Below are positions 8,565 through 16,470 of a stretch of DNA of 64,000 nucleotides, in pieces; position 1 is the first letter of the stretch; the number at the start of each line of letters is the position of its first letter. The position numbers and the translations under genes were made by a program. Origin of the DNA: Gemmatirosa kalamazoonensis (lineage in GTDB: Bacteria > Gemmatimonadota > Gemmatimonadetes > Gemmatimonadales > Gemmatimonadaceae); contig NZ_CP007128.1 in assembly GCF_000522985.1 (NCBI RefSeq), positions 4,076,220-4,140,219 on the forward strand. Direction: 5' to 3'. The notes beneath the pieces are model-generated. The model saw only the letters and a program-made list of their open reading frames with translations, had not been told where the DNA came from and did not search any database.

Positions 8565-10397
8565 GTGCTGCAATCGATGCGGAGCGCCGCCAAGTACGTC
8601 TGGATCATCATCGCGATCACGTTCGTCGGCGGCTTCCTCTTCGCGCAGGCGTCCGGTCTGCTCGGTCGCGCCCCGGTGACCACCACGACCGCCGTCGCGA
8701 AGGTGAACGGCGCCGAGATCCTCTACACGGACTACGAGCGCGCGGTGCAGAACCGCAGCCAGCAGGCGAGCCAGCAGCTCGGTCGCGCGCTCACGCTGGA
8801 CGAGGACGCCCGTCTGCGCCAGGAAGTCTTCGACGACATGGTGAACGACGCGCTCCTGCAGCAGGAGTACAAGAAGCGCGGCATCACGGTCACCGACGAG
8901 GAGATCATCAAGTTCGCGCAGACGTCGCCGCCGCCGGAGCTGCTGCGCAGCCCGGAGCTGCAGACGGAGGGGCAGTTCGACCCGGCGAAGTACCGTCGCT
9001 ACCTCGCCAACCCGGCGGCGCGCGAGGGGGGCCTGCTGCAGTATCTCGAGGCGTACTACCGCCAGGAGATCCCGCGCCAGAAGCTGTTCATGCAAGTGAC
9101 GTCCGACGTCTATCCGTCGGACGCGCGCCTCTGGTCGATGTGGCGCGACTCGCACGACTCGGCGCAGGTGACCTACGCCGCGCTCCGCACGGACCTCATC
9201 TCCGACTCGTCGGTGAAGGTCTCGGACGACGAGATCTCGTCGTACTACGACGCCCACAAGAAGCAGTACGAGCGGCCCGGCCGCGCCGTGCTGTCGCTGC
9301 TCACCATCCCGCGCGCGGTCACCGCGGCCGACACCGCCGCCGCGCGCGCACGCGCCGAGCAGCTGCGCGCGGAGATCGTCGGGGGGCAGAAGTTCGAGGA
9401 CGTCGCGAAGCGTGAGTCGTCGGATTCCGGCTCCGCGCGCCAGGGCGGTGACCTGGGCCGCGGCGGCAAGGGTCGCTTCGTCCCGGAGTTCGAGAAGGCG
9501 GCCTACGCGCTCACGCCGGGCGAGGTCTCGCAGCCGGTGCTCTCGCCGTTCGGCTACCACCTCATCCGCGTCGACGAGAAGAAGGGCGACACGCTCTCGG
9601 TGCGTCACATCCTCGTGCCGATCGGGCAGAGCGACTCGAGCGCCGCGCGCACGGATCGCGAGGCCGACGCGGTGGCGAAGCTCGCGGCGTCGCAGGAAGA
9701 CCCGAAGAAGTTCGACCAGGCCGTGGCGCAGTACAAGCTGTCGCGTGCCTCGGTCGTCGCGCTCGAGGGTGAGCCGGTGAGCTGGCTCGGCAAGCCGGTG
9801 CCGAGCGTGAGCGCGTGGGCGTTCGGCGGGGCGAAGGTCGGCGAGACGAGCGACCTGTACGACGCGCCCGATGCGTACTACCTCGCGCGCCTCGACTCGC
9901 TCACGCAGGGCGGGCAGCAGCCGCTCTCCGAGGTGAAGGAGGAGATCCGCCACCGCATCGCGCAGGACAAGAAGGTGGAGCAGCTCGTGCCGCGCGCCGA
10001 GAAGATCGCGCAGCAGGCCGCGTCGTCGTCGCTCGAGCAGGCGGCCGCGGCGAACGGCACGAAGGCCGAGCAGACACCCGTCTTCTCGCGCACGTCGCTC
10101 GTGCCGGGGCTCGGCCAGTTCACCCAGGCGATCGGCGCCGCGTTCGCGCTGCCGAAGGGCGCGCTGAGCGGCCCGGTGCCGTCGCGCGACGGCGTCTACG
10201 TGCTCCGCATCGACCGCCGCGTCGACGCCGACAAGGGCGCGTGGCAGGCGCAGAAGGCGCAGCAGCGCGACCAGGTGACCAACGCGCTGCGTCAGCAGCG
10301 GATTCGCGAGTATCTGGCGGGGCTGCGCGAGTCGGCGAAGATCGTCGACAACCGCAAGGACGTGCAGGCCGCGGCGCGCCGCCAGTCGGCGACCTGA
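8565..10397 (+). CDS. PpiD/SurA-like peptidyl-prolyl isomerase, membrane-anchored
   Basis: Periplasmic folding factor, probably a PpiD-type parvulin tethered to the inner membrane. The 610 residues start with a short basic segment and one TM helix (about 12-33). A SurA/PpiD N-terminal chaperone region follows (VAKVNGAEILYTDYERAVQN onward). A parvulin domain lies near 240-345, with DLGRGGKGRFVPEFEKAAY and FGYHLIRVDEKKGD. A second, more divergent parvulin-like stretch follows SVRHILVPIGQ. A GTG start is supported by AGGAG at 8551-8555, nine bases upstream; an ATG four codons later is an alternative. It is the only protein gene on the plus strand and ends at a strong terminator shared with tatA. 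Confidence 0.88.
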   Translation: MLQSMRSAAKYVWIIIAITFVGGFLFAQASGLLGRAPVTTTTAVAKVNGAEILYTDYERAVQNRSQQASQQLGRALTLDEDARLRQEVFDDMVNDALLQQEYKKRGITVTDEEIIKFAQTSPPPELLRSPELQTEGQFDPAKYRRYLANPAAREGGLLQYLEAYYRQEIPRQKLFMQVTSDVYPSDARLWSMWRDSHDSAQVTYAALRTDLISDSSVKVSDDEISSYYDAHKKQYERPGRAVLSLLTIPRAVTAADTAAARARAEQLRAEIVGGQKFEDVAKRESSDSGSARQGGDLGRGGKGRFVPEFEKAAYALTPGEVSQPVLSPFGYHLIRVDEKKGDTLSVRHILVPIGQSDSSAARTDREADAVAKLAASQEDPKKFDQAVAQYKLSRASVVALEGEPVSWLGKPVPSVSAWAFGGAKVGETSDLYDAPDAYYLARLDSLTQGGQQPLSEVKEEIRHRIAQDKKVEQLVPRAEKIAQQAASSSLEQAAAANGTKAEQTPVFSRTSLVPGLGQFTQAIGAAFALPKGALSGPVPSRDGVYVLRIDRRVDADKGAWQAQKAQQRDQVTNALRQQRIREYLAGLRESAKIVDNRKDVQAAARRQSAT

Positions 10398-10420
10398 CCC
10401 CCGGTAGCGCGGCGAATCGA

Positions 10421-10448
10421 AAAGGCCCCCGCGAAAGCGGGGGCCTTT
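10421..10448. terminator. bidirectional intrinsic terminator between ppiD-like gene and tatA
   Basis: A perfect 12-bp stem AAAGGCCCCCGC / GCGGGGGCCTTT closed by a GAAA tetraloop, with A and T runs at the stem base on both strands. It sits 23 bases after the ppiD-like stop and 26 bases after the tatA stop, between convergent genes, so it can end both transcripts. Confidence 0.9.
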
Positions 10449-10474
10449 CTCATGCTACCCGGCGACTGCGGGAG

Positions 10475-10759
10475 TCAGCCGATGAGTCGCTTCGGCGCCC
10501 GGGCCTGGTCTTCCTCGGCCGTCGTCTTCGGCGCGGGCGGGCGGAGCGAGGGGTCCTGATCTGCCGGCGGCACGGAGCGGTTCATCTCGTCGCGGATCGG
10601 ATCGGTGATCGCGCGCTGCGCGTCGGTCATGTTCCGCTTGAACTCGTTGATGCCTTTCCCGAGGGAACCGGCGACTTCCGGGATGCGCTTCGCCCCGAAC
10701 AGCAGCAGGACGATGAGCAGGATGATGAGGATCTCGGGAAGGCCCAGGTTGCTGAACAT
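10475..10759 (-). CDS. tatA: twin-arginine translocase subunit TatA/E
   Basis: Pore-forming subunit of the Tat export system for folded proteins. The 94 residues begin [20 protein letters not shown], a single N-terminal TM helix. The hallmark [20 protein letters not shown] hinge and amphipathic helix follow, then a Pro-rich acidic tail. Length and the FGxK(R)xP motif fit TatA rather than TatB. TAGGAG lies just upstream of the ATG on the minus strand. The partner tatC is 12 kb away at 22966 in another operon, and no tatB is seen in the window; many bacteria use a TatA-TatC minimal system. Confidence 0.93.
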   Translation of the reverse strand: MFSNLGLPEILIILLIVLLLFGAKRIPEVAGSLGKGINEFKRNMTDAQRAITDPIRDEMNRSVPPADQDPSLRPPAPKTTAEEDQARAPKRLIG

Positions 10760-10768
10760 GGCAGACTC

Positions 10769-11059
10769 CTAGAAGAGCGAGCGGGCGATCAGGTAGGCGA
10801 TCAGGACGCCCAAGAGGCTGAGCAGCGACACGTCCAGCGCCACCGGGCCGATTCCGAACTTCAATATAATGAGGTCCAGCTGTAGCGGTCCGATCGACGG
10901 GGTGACGCCGGTCGTTAAGAATTGCTTAACCCCACCGGCGGGGAGAAAGATGCGCGCTGCCTGGGTGAGCAGGCCGCCCACCACGAACCCTGCCGCCAGC
11001 ACGATGGCGTGGAAGCCAGGGCGACGCCGAGACGCTCCGCGAGAGGCCATCGTCGTCAC
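10769..11059 (-). CDS. small membrane protein, DUF4321-like
   Basis: 96 residues with two hydrophobic segments (about 18-40 and 75-94). They are separated by a short loop containing PSIGPLQLDLIILKFGIGPVA, which resembles the DUF4321 family of small bacterial membrane proteins. Function is unknown. The GTG at 11059 overlaps the upstream polyprenyl synthase stop by 4 bases; an ATG three codons later gives 93 residues. Sitting between an isoprenoid synthase and tatA, it could be an envelope accessory protein, but that is only context. Confidence 0.65.
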   Translation of the reverse strand: MTTMASRGASRRRPGFHAIVLAAGFVVGGLLTQAARIFLPAGGVKQFLTTGVTPSIGPLQLDLIILKFGIGPVALDVSLLSLLGVLIAYLIARSLF

Positions 11060-12063
11060 CAGCGCCGGTCGAGGACATAGCCGATCGCGTCGAACAGCGC
11101 GGTCCGCGCCGCCGACTCGGGGAGTGAGGCGAGCGCCTCCTCGGCCTCGCGCGTGACCTGCTCGCCGCGGCGCCGCGCGTACTCGAGGCCCCCGTGCTCG
11201 GTCACGATGCTCACGACATCGGCGACGAGCGCATCGTTCGGCGCGGGCTCGGAGAACAGCTGCTCGACCCGCTGGCGCGGGGCGGCGGGCATGTCGCGCA
11301 GCGCCGCGATGAGGGGCAGCGTGACCTTGTGCTCGCGCAGGTCGAGCCCCGTGGGCTTGCCGGTCATCTCCTGCGCCTCGGTGTAGTCGAGCAGGTCGTC
11401 GGCGATCTGGAACGCCATGCCGAGCCGCTCGCCGAACGTCGCGAGCGCGGAACGGTGGCTCGCGGCGCCGCAGAGGGCGCCGACCTCGGTCGCGGTGCGG
11501 AACAGGGCCGCCGTCTTCGCGCGAATCAGGCGGAAGTAGTCGTCTTCGTCGAAGCGCAGCGCGTCGAACGCGGAGAGCTGTCGCAGCTCACCGATCGTCA
11601 TCTCCGTCGACGAGCGCGCGAAGACGCGCATGACCTCGAAGTCCCCGACGCGCACCAGCTCGGCCATCGTGCGGGCGTACAGATAGTCGCCCATGATGAC
11701 CGAGATCTGGTGGCTGTAGAGCGCGTTCACGGTCGGCATCCCGCGGCGGAGCACCGAGTGGTCCACCGCGTCGTCGTGCACGAGCGTGGCGAGGTGCAGC
11801 ACCTCGACCGTCGCGGCGAGCGGAATCGCGCGCACATCGTCCGGCGTGTCGTCGACCGCGCTGGCGAGCAGAAGGAGCGTGGGACGGAACATCTTCCCCT
11901 TCATGCCCATCAGGTGAGCGCCGACCTCCTCGGCGAGCGGCAGGTCGGCGGCGACGATGCGCCAGATCTCGGCCGACACCGCCCCGAGGCGGTCGCGCAC
12001 GGGCGCCTGGATGTCGTTCAGCGCAGCGGCAACGTCGGCGCGGGAGCGCGCGGACAGCGTCAT
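11056..12063 (-). CDS. polyprenyl diphosphate synthase (trans-isoprenyl family)
   Basis: Makes long-chain all-trans prenyl diphosphate from farnesyl or geranyl diphosphate and IPP, usually for quinone side chains. The 335 residues contain the first Asp-rich motif DDAVD near 96 (LVHDDAVDHSVLRRG). The second, DDLLD, is near 224 (FQIADDLLDYTEAQEMTGK). Between them are KTAALFRTATEVGAL and the usual helices. Chain length (hepta- to nonaprenyl) cannot be read from sequence alone; the size and motifs resemble IspB/HepT rather than short-chain IspA. The ATG overlaps the preceding TPR-gene stop by 4 bases. Confidence 0.92.
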   Translation of the reverse strand: MTLSARSRADVAAALNDIQAPVRDRLGAVSAEIWRIVAADLPLAEEVGAHLMGMKGKMFRPTLLLLASAVDDTPDDVRAIPLAATVEVLHLATLVHDDAVDHSVLRRGMPTVNALYSHQISVIMGDYLYARTMAELVRVGDFEVMRVFARSSTEMTIGELRQLSAFDALRFDEDDYFRLIRAKTAALFRTATEVGALCGAASHRSALATFGERLGMAFQIADDLLDYTEAQEMTGKPTGLDLREHKVTLPLIAALRDMPAAPRQRVEQLFSEPAPNDALVADVVSIVTEHGGLEYARRRGEQVTREAEEALASLPESAARTALFDAIGYVLDRRW

Positions 12064-13988
12064 GGAGTCGGGGCTGGCAGTTGCGTTAGGCGTCGGGCGG
12101 CGTCGCGGAACTCGATGTCCGCCGTGACGACGCGCTGGAAGCAGGCGCGCGCCGGCTTGTGCTGCCCCAGCCGCGTGTGCGCCTCCCCGAGAAGATAAAC
12201 GACCCCGAGCAGCGCCAGCTCATTCCCGTCGCCGCCGGCCGTCGCCTCGTCGAGCGCACGCTCGAGCACGCCGATGGCCAGCTCCGGCGACCCGCGATCG
12301 AGGAAGCACTGGCCGAGCGCCTCGCGCGCCCGGAGCGCACCCTGCGGCGACCGCGCCGCGCGCTGGAACTCGCCGATCGCCTCCTCAATGAGCCCCATCT
12401 CCCGGAACGCGACGCCGAGGTCGTAGTGGCTGGCGTGGTCGCTCGCGTCGACGTTGCGGGCGAGGCCCGCCTTGAAGACGCCGAGCATGCGCTCGAAGTC
12501 CGCGGCCTCGTCACCGGTCGGCTTGACGTCCTCGGTGGTGATGCGCGTCGAGCGCGCCGGCTCCGCGTCGCGGATCCAGTCGCCGAGGTCGATGAACGAC
12601 TCGGCGCGCGGCACCGGCGTCGCCGCGGGCTGCGGCTCGACGAACGGCTCGGGCTCCGGCTGCTCGGGCTCGACCTGCAGCGTGACGGGCTCCTCCTCGC
12701 ACGCGTCGACCGCCTCGAACGCGTCGACCGCATCGAACGCCAGCGTCTCGGCAGGCATCGGCTCGAACGCGAGCGGCTCGTCCGCCGGCGCGTCGAGCTC
12801 CATCGTGTCGATCTCCAGCGACGTCACGTCGATCTCGGGAATCGCGATCCCGTCGAGCTCGAGCGGCTCGTGGCCGAGCGGCGCGTGGCCGGGCGGCTCA
12901 TCCGCGAGCGGATCCTCGTCGAGCGTCTCGATCGACGGCAGCGCGACGGTCGGCGCCGGCGTGTCCAGCGTCTCGAGACCGTCGAAGGTGTCCAGGCTCT
13001 CGAGCGTGTCGAGGCCGTCCAGCGTGTCGAACGAGGGCGCCGCGTCGGCGACGAGCGCCATGGGCTGCGGCGCCTCGTCGTCGAGGAGCGGCAGCGCACC
13101 GAACGACGGGACGTCCACGTCGTCCTCGACGTCGACCAGCGGTAGCGGGTCGACGCCCCACGAGGGCTCGTCGTCGAGGTCCACGTGCCCCGCGGTCTCC
13201 ACGAGCAGCCCCGGCTCGACCTCGGTGGTGCCCGACGGCGCCGGCTCCGGCTCGAACGGCGGCAGCTCCGCCGACACGGCGGTCAGCTCCAGGCCGGCCA
13301 CGGCGGCGACCGGGGCCGCGATGGAGTCCATCGAGACGTCGAGGAAGACCAGGTCGCGCCCGTTGTCGTCGGACGGCGCCGCCGCGACGACGACGCCGCC
13401 CAGCGGCGTCGGGCTCTTCGCAGCGGCTTCCTCGGCCGGCTCCGGCGCGACGGGGAGCATCGCCTCCAGCTTGGCGCCGATCTCCGTGCCGCGGTTCCCC
13501 TTCGCGAGGTGCCGCGCGAGCGCGGTGCGCGCGTCGTCGTCCGCGGGACACAGCGCGGCGAACTCGGTGAGCGCCTTCAGCGCCTCGTCGTCGCGGCCGG
13601 CGCGGTGCATCCGCTCGGCGTACTCGACGAAGTGGTACTTCGCGTCGCCGCGGAAGCCCTGCTTCGCGTGAAGGACGGCCAGCGTGTAGTGCGTCGGCGC
13701 GTGGTCGGGCGCCTGCCGCAGCAGCTTGTTGGAGACGGCGATGGCGTTGTTCAGCAGCCCGCCGGTCGCGTACGCGTCGATCGCGCGCTCGAAGTACCCC
13801 ACCGCGCGAGCCGAGTCGCCGAGCCGCATGGCGACGTCGCCGGCGCGATTGAACAGCGCCACGTCGACCTCTTCCCCGTCGGCGGCCGCCTCATCGAACA
13901 GCCGGGCGTAGAGCGCGAGCGCCTTGTCGAACTGCCGATCGTGCTCGAGCTGAACCGCCTGCTTGGAGAGCTTCGCGAGGTTGGACAT
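12060..13988 (-). CDS. TPR protein with long acidic low-complexity middle
   Basis: 642 residues, function not recognised. The first 150 residues hold several TPR units (KALALYARLFDEAAADGEEV, LFNRAGDVAMRLGDSARAVG, THYTLAVLHAKQGFRGDAKY). Residues of roughly 210-480 form a strongly acidic, Pro/Leu-rich region with degenerate short repeats such as LDTLESLDTFDGLETLDTPA. The C-terminal 160 residues return to TPR (SHYDLGVAFREMGLIEEAIG, LLGEAHTRLGQHKPARACFQ). The frame is open 40 codons farther up, but the ATG at 13988 overlaps the hutI stop by one base (TGATG) and begins the TPR fold, so it is the likely start. No signal peptide. Two TPR blocks joined by a disordered linker suggest a scaffold. Confidence 0.78.
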   Translation of the reverse strand: MSNLAKLSKQAVQLEHDRQFDKALALYARLFDEAAADGEEVDVALFNRAGDVAMRLGDSARAVGYFERAIDAYATGGLLNNAIAVSNKLLRQAPDHAPTHYTLAVLHAKQGFRGDAKYHFVEYAERMHRAGRDDEALKALTEFAALCPADDDARTALARHLAKGNRGTEIGAKLEAMLPVAPEPAEEAAAKSPTPLGGVVVAAAPSDDNGRDLVFLDVSMDSIAAPVAAVAGLELTAVSAELPPFEPEPAPSGTTEVEPGLLVETAGHVDLDDEPSWGVDPLPLVDVEDDVDVPSFGALPLLDDEAPQPMALVADAAPSFDTLDGLDTLESLDTFDGLETLDTPAPTVALPSIETLDEDPLADEPPGHAPLGHEPLELDGIAIPEIDVTSLEIDTMELDAPADEPLAFEPMPAETLAFDAVDAFEAVDACEEEPVTLQVEPEQPEPEPFVEPQPAATPVPRAESFIDLGDWIRDAEPARSTRITTEDVKPTGDEAADFERMLGVFKAGLARNVDASDHASHYDLGVAFREMGLIEEAIGEFQRAARSPQGALRAREALGQCFLDRGSPELAIGVLERALDEATAGGDGNELALLGVVYLLGEAHTRLGQHKPARACFQRVVTADIEFRDAARRLTQLPAPTP

Positions 13989-15405
13989 CAGCGGGGGGAA
14001 GGCTCCGAGGGGGGACCAGTCCGCTCGTCCTCGGGCGCGAACGCGGCGCAAGCTACCCGTGGCTCGTACGGGTGACAAGCGACGCCGCGCGCCCACGTTC
14101 CCCTGCACAACCGATCGCCGTACCAGTACGGGATCTCGCGCACGTCCTCGGCGTCGAACAGCGCGAGATCGGCGGAGAAGCCGGGCGCGATCTGGCCGAC
14201 CTGGTCGGCGAGACCGAGCGCCGCCGCGCCGTTGACGGTCGCGGCGACGAGCGCCTCGGACGCGTTCAGGCGGAGCTGGCTGACGGCGAGCGTGAGCACG
14301 AGGGGGAAGTTGACGGTCGGACTCGTCCCGGGGTTGAAGTCGGTCGCAAGCGCGACGGCGACGCCGGCCTCCACCAGCGCGCGCGCCGGCGCCTGCCGGG
14401 CACGTCCCAGGAACAGCATCGTTCCCGGGAGGAGGGTCGCCACGGTCCCCGACGCGGCGAGCGCCTGGACGCCCGCCTCGCTCACCGCCGCCAGGTGGTC
14501 GGCGGAGACGGCGCCGAGGGCAGCGGCCAGCTCGGCCCCTCCCGACGGCTCCAGCTCGTCGGCGTGCAGCTTGAGCCCCAACCCGCGGGCGCGGGCGGCC
14601 TCGAGCAGCACGCGGCTCTCCTCCAGCGTATAGACGCCCGGCTCACAGAAAACGTCAGCAAATCGCGCCAGCCCCTCGGCGGCGACCGCGGGCAGCATCG
14701 CCTCGGTGACCAGCCTCACATACTCGGCCCGCCCCCCGTCCCGGGACCGGTACTCGAGCGGGATCTCGTGCGCCCCCAGAAACGTCGGGACGATGCGCAT
14801 CGGCAGCCGCTCGGCCAGGCGGCGGATCACCCGCAGCGTCTTCAGCTCGTCGTCGAGCGACAGGCCGTAGCCGGACTTCACCTCCACGGTGGTCGTGCCG
14901 TACGAGGCGAGGCGCTCGAGCCGCGGCCGGGCGAGCGCGAACAGGTCGTCCTCGGAGCGACCGCGGAGGTCGCGCACGGAGCTGTGGATGCCGCCGCCGC
15001 GCCGGGCGATCTCCTGGTACGGCACGCCGGTGGCGCGCAGCTCCTGCTCCTCGTAGCGCGCGCGCGTCCGAAGATGGCGTGCGTGTGCGAGTCGACGAGT
15101 CCGGGCGTGAGCAGCCGGCCGCCGCAGTCGATGACGTGGGCGTCGGGATGCAGGCGACGCAGCTCGCCGTCGGGCGCGACCGCGGCGATGCGCTCTCCGA
15201 CGACGGCGACGCCGACGCCCTGCCTGACGCCGGCGTCGGACAGCTCAACGCCGCGGCGGGCGCGCGCGGGGCCCGCGCAGGTCGCGAGCTGTCCGACGTT
15301 CAGGAACAGCGTCTCACGCGGAGACGCGGAGACCGCGGAGAACTGCCCATCGCTTTGGGATTGCTCCGCGTTCTCCGCGTCTCCGCGTGAGACGGAATCG
15401 CTCAT
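13988..15405 (-). CDS. hutI: imidazolonepropionase HutI, apparently frameshifted
   Basis: Third step of histidine degradation, hydrolysing imidazolone-5-propionate to formiminoglutamate. The protein is encoded in two frames. The N-terminal frame (15405 to about 15058) carries NVGQLATCAG and the metal-binding PGLVDSHTHAIFGRAR. The C-terminal frame (about 15057 to 13988) continues with YEEQELRATGVPYQEIARRG, then KSGYGLSLDDELK, LHADELEPSGG and ATDFNPGTSP. The break is in a CG dinucleotide run of 11 bases near 15056-15066, where removing two bases (or adding one) restores one frame. Starting only in the second frame would lose the HTH zinc ligands. The ATG at 15405 overlaps the radical SAM stop (ATGA) and places a palindromic repeat in frame as residues 4-32. 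It could be a sequencing error, a pseudogene or a slippage site. Confidence 0.8.
15310..15394. repeat. palindromic element, unit ACGCGGAG, read in frame in hutI
   Basis: Two 31-base arms (15310-15340 and 15364-15394) are inverted copies with one mismatch, around a 23-base centre. Each arm is built from near-tandem copies of ACGCGGAG. The right arm ends seven bases past the stop codon of the radical SAM gene. Read on the minus strand it contributes about 29 residues (SVSRGDAENAEQ onward) between the HutI start codon and the first conserved HutI residues LFLNVGQL. Confidence 0.9.
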
Positions 15406-16388
15406 CTCGCCGCCGTCCCCATGACATCGGCGACGCGCGACGCGATGCGGATGGGGGCCTGCGCCTCGCCGCGGCACGCGTAGTAGCACGCGTTGCAGTC
15501 GATCGGCTCGTACGTGCGGTAGTCCGACCAGTGGAAGTCGGTCGGGAAGTCGGGGCAGCGCCGGACGTGGCCCGTGGGGCTGATGTGGATCGTGTCGCGT
15601 CCGCTGCGGCACGGCTCGGTCATCTCGCCGCGCAGGTAGCGCGGGATCTGCTCGAGGTAGTAGTCCGAGTTCGTGATCACGCCACGCCGCCGCCGCTTGA
15701 ACGCGAGCAGCTCGTCGACGACCGCCTGTACCTCGGCCAGCTGCTCGCCGCGCACGAGATGCGCGCGGTTGCCGTTCTTGCTGTCGGTGTAGACGCTGAA
15801 GTTCACGCCGCACCCCACCGACTCCGCGCGCCGCACGATCGGCAGGATCTGATCGAGGTTGTCGTCCTTGATGACCGTGTTGAAGCGCACGTTGTCGATG
15901 CCGCGCGCGCGCATGGCCGGCACGGTGCGGAAGATCTTCTCCACGAGCCCCGGGATGCCGCGCGCGCGGTCGTGACGCTCGTCGAGGTAGTCGAGCGAGA
16001 TGTTGAACTGATTGATGCCCGCGTCCCACAGCGACGTCGCCCGCTCGGGGGTGAGCATCCCGCCGTGCGTGATGAGCGTGACGTACTTCAGCCGCACCGC
16101 GCGGTCGACCGCGGCCACGAGATCCTCGAGGTCGCGCCGCAGCAGCGGCTCGCCCCCGGTGAACGTGACGAGCATCGGATCGAAGTGGCGCGCCGCGTCG
16201 GCGAAGCTCTTCAGCTCATCGGCCTTCGCGGACGCGTCGGTCTTCCAGTAGTCGCAGAATCCGCAGCGCGCGTTGCAGCGCAGCGTGACCTCGAAGTGCA
16301 CGAGCACGGGACGCTTGCGCGCCTTGAGCCACGCGTACTTCGCGAGGAAGAGCGGAACGTGGTACGGCTTGAACTTCGCTGAGAGCAT
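15402..16388 (-). CDS. radical SAM protein in the hut operon
   Basis: Radical SAM enzyme of unknown substrate. The 328 residues carry the cluster motif CNARCGFC (CxxxCxxC) near residue 40, followed by TFTGGEPLLRRD (SAM contact). A C-terminal Cys-rich tail is present (CRSGRD, RRCPDFP, CNACYYACRG), which resembles SPASM/twitch auxiliary-cluster regions. I chose the ATG at 16388 (MLSAKFKPYHVPLF); ten further codons are open upstream but run into the palindromic repeat. The stop overlaps the hutI ATG (ATGA). Radical SAM enzymes are not part of the standard histidine pathway, so its position between hutU and hutI is unexplained; peptide or cofactor modification is possible but not shown. Confidence 0.82.
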   Translation of the reverse strand: MLSAKFKPYHVPLFLAKYAWLKARKRPVLVHFEVTLRCNARCGFCDYWKTDASAKADELKSFADAARHFDPMLVTFTGGEPLLRRDLEDLVAAVDRAVRLKYVTLITHGGMLTPERATSLWDAGINQFNISLDYLDERHDRARGIPGLVEKIFRTVPAMRARGIDNVRFNTVIKDDNLDQILPIVRRAESVGCGVNFSVYTDSKNGNRAHLVRGEQLAEVQAVVDELLAFKRRRRGVITNSDYYLEQIPRYLRGEMTEPCRSGRDTIHISPTGHVRRCPDFPTDFHWSDYRTYEPIDCNACYYACRGEAQAPIRIASRVADVMGTAAR

Positions 16389-16399
16389 CGGACTCCGAC

Positions 16400-16470
16400 G
16401 CTCCGCGCTCCGCTCCACACTCCACGCTCGGGTCGAGTCAGCGTGGAGCGTGGAGCGTGGAGCGTGGAGC
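16400..16470. repeat. palindromic element, unit GCGTGGA, directly after hutU
   Basis: The right arm (16440-16470) is four tandem GCGTGGA heptamers. The left arm (16400-16428) is an inverted, degenerate copy; the inner 17 bases pair with one mismatch across an 11-base loop. The outer edge overlaps the last base of the hutU stop codon. The 17-mer AGCGTGGAGCGTGGAGC at 16440-16456 is also present at 56532-56548 after rpsD. Confidence 0.88.

Noticed and set aside
13988-15025. HutI starting at the GTG at 15025 as a complete gene
   Set aside because: It would lack the HTH metal ligands encoded upstream in the other frame, and the upstream frame is clearly HutI sequence.
15050-15072. Programmed ribosomal frameshifting in hutI
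   Set aside because: No canonical slippery heptamer or downstream pseudoknot is seen; a G/C dinucleotide run more often reflects error or polymerase slippage. Kept as a possibility only.
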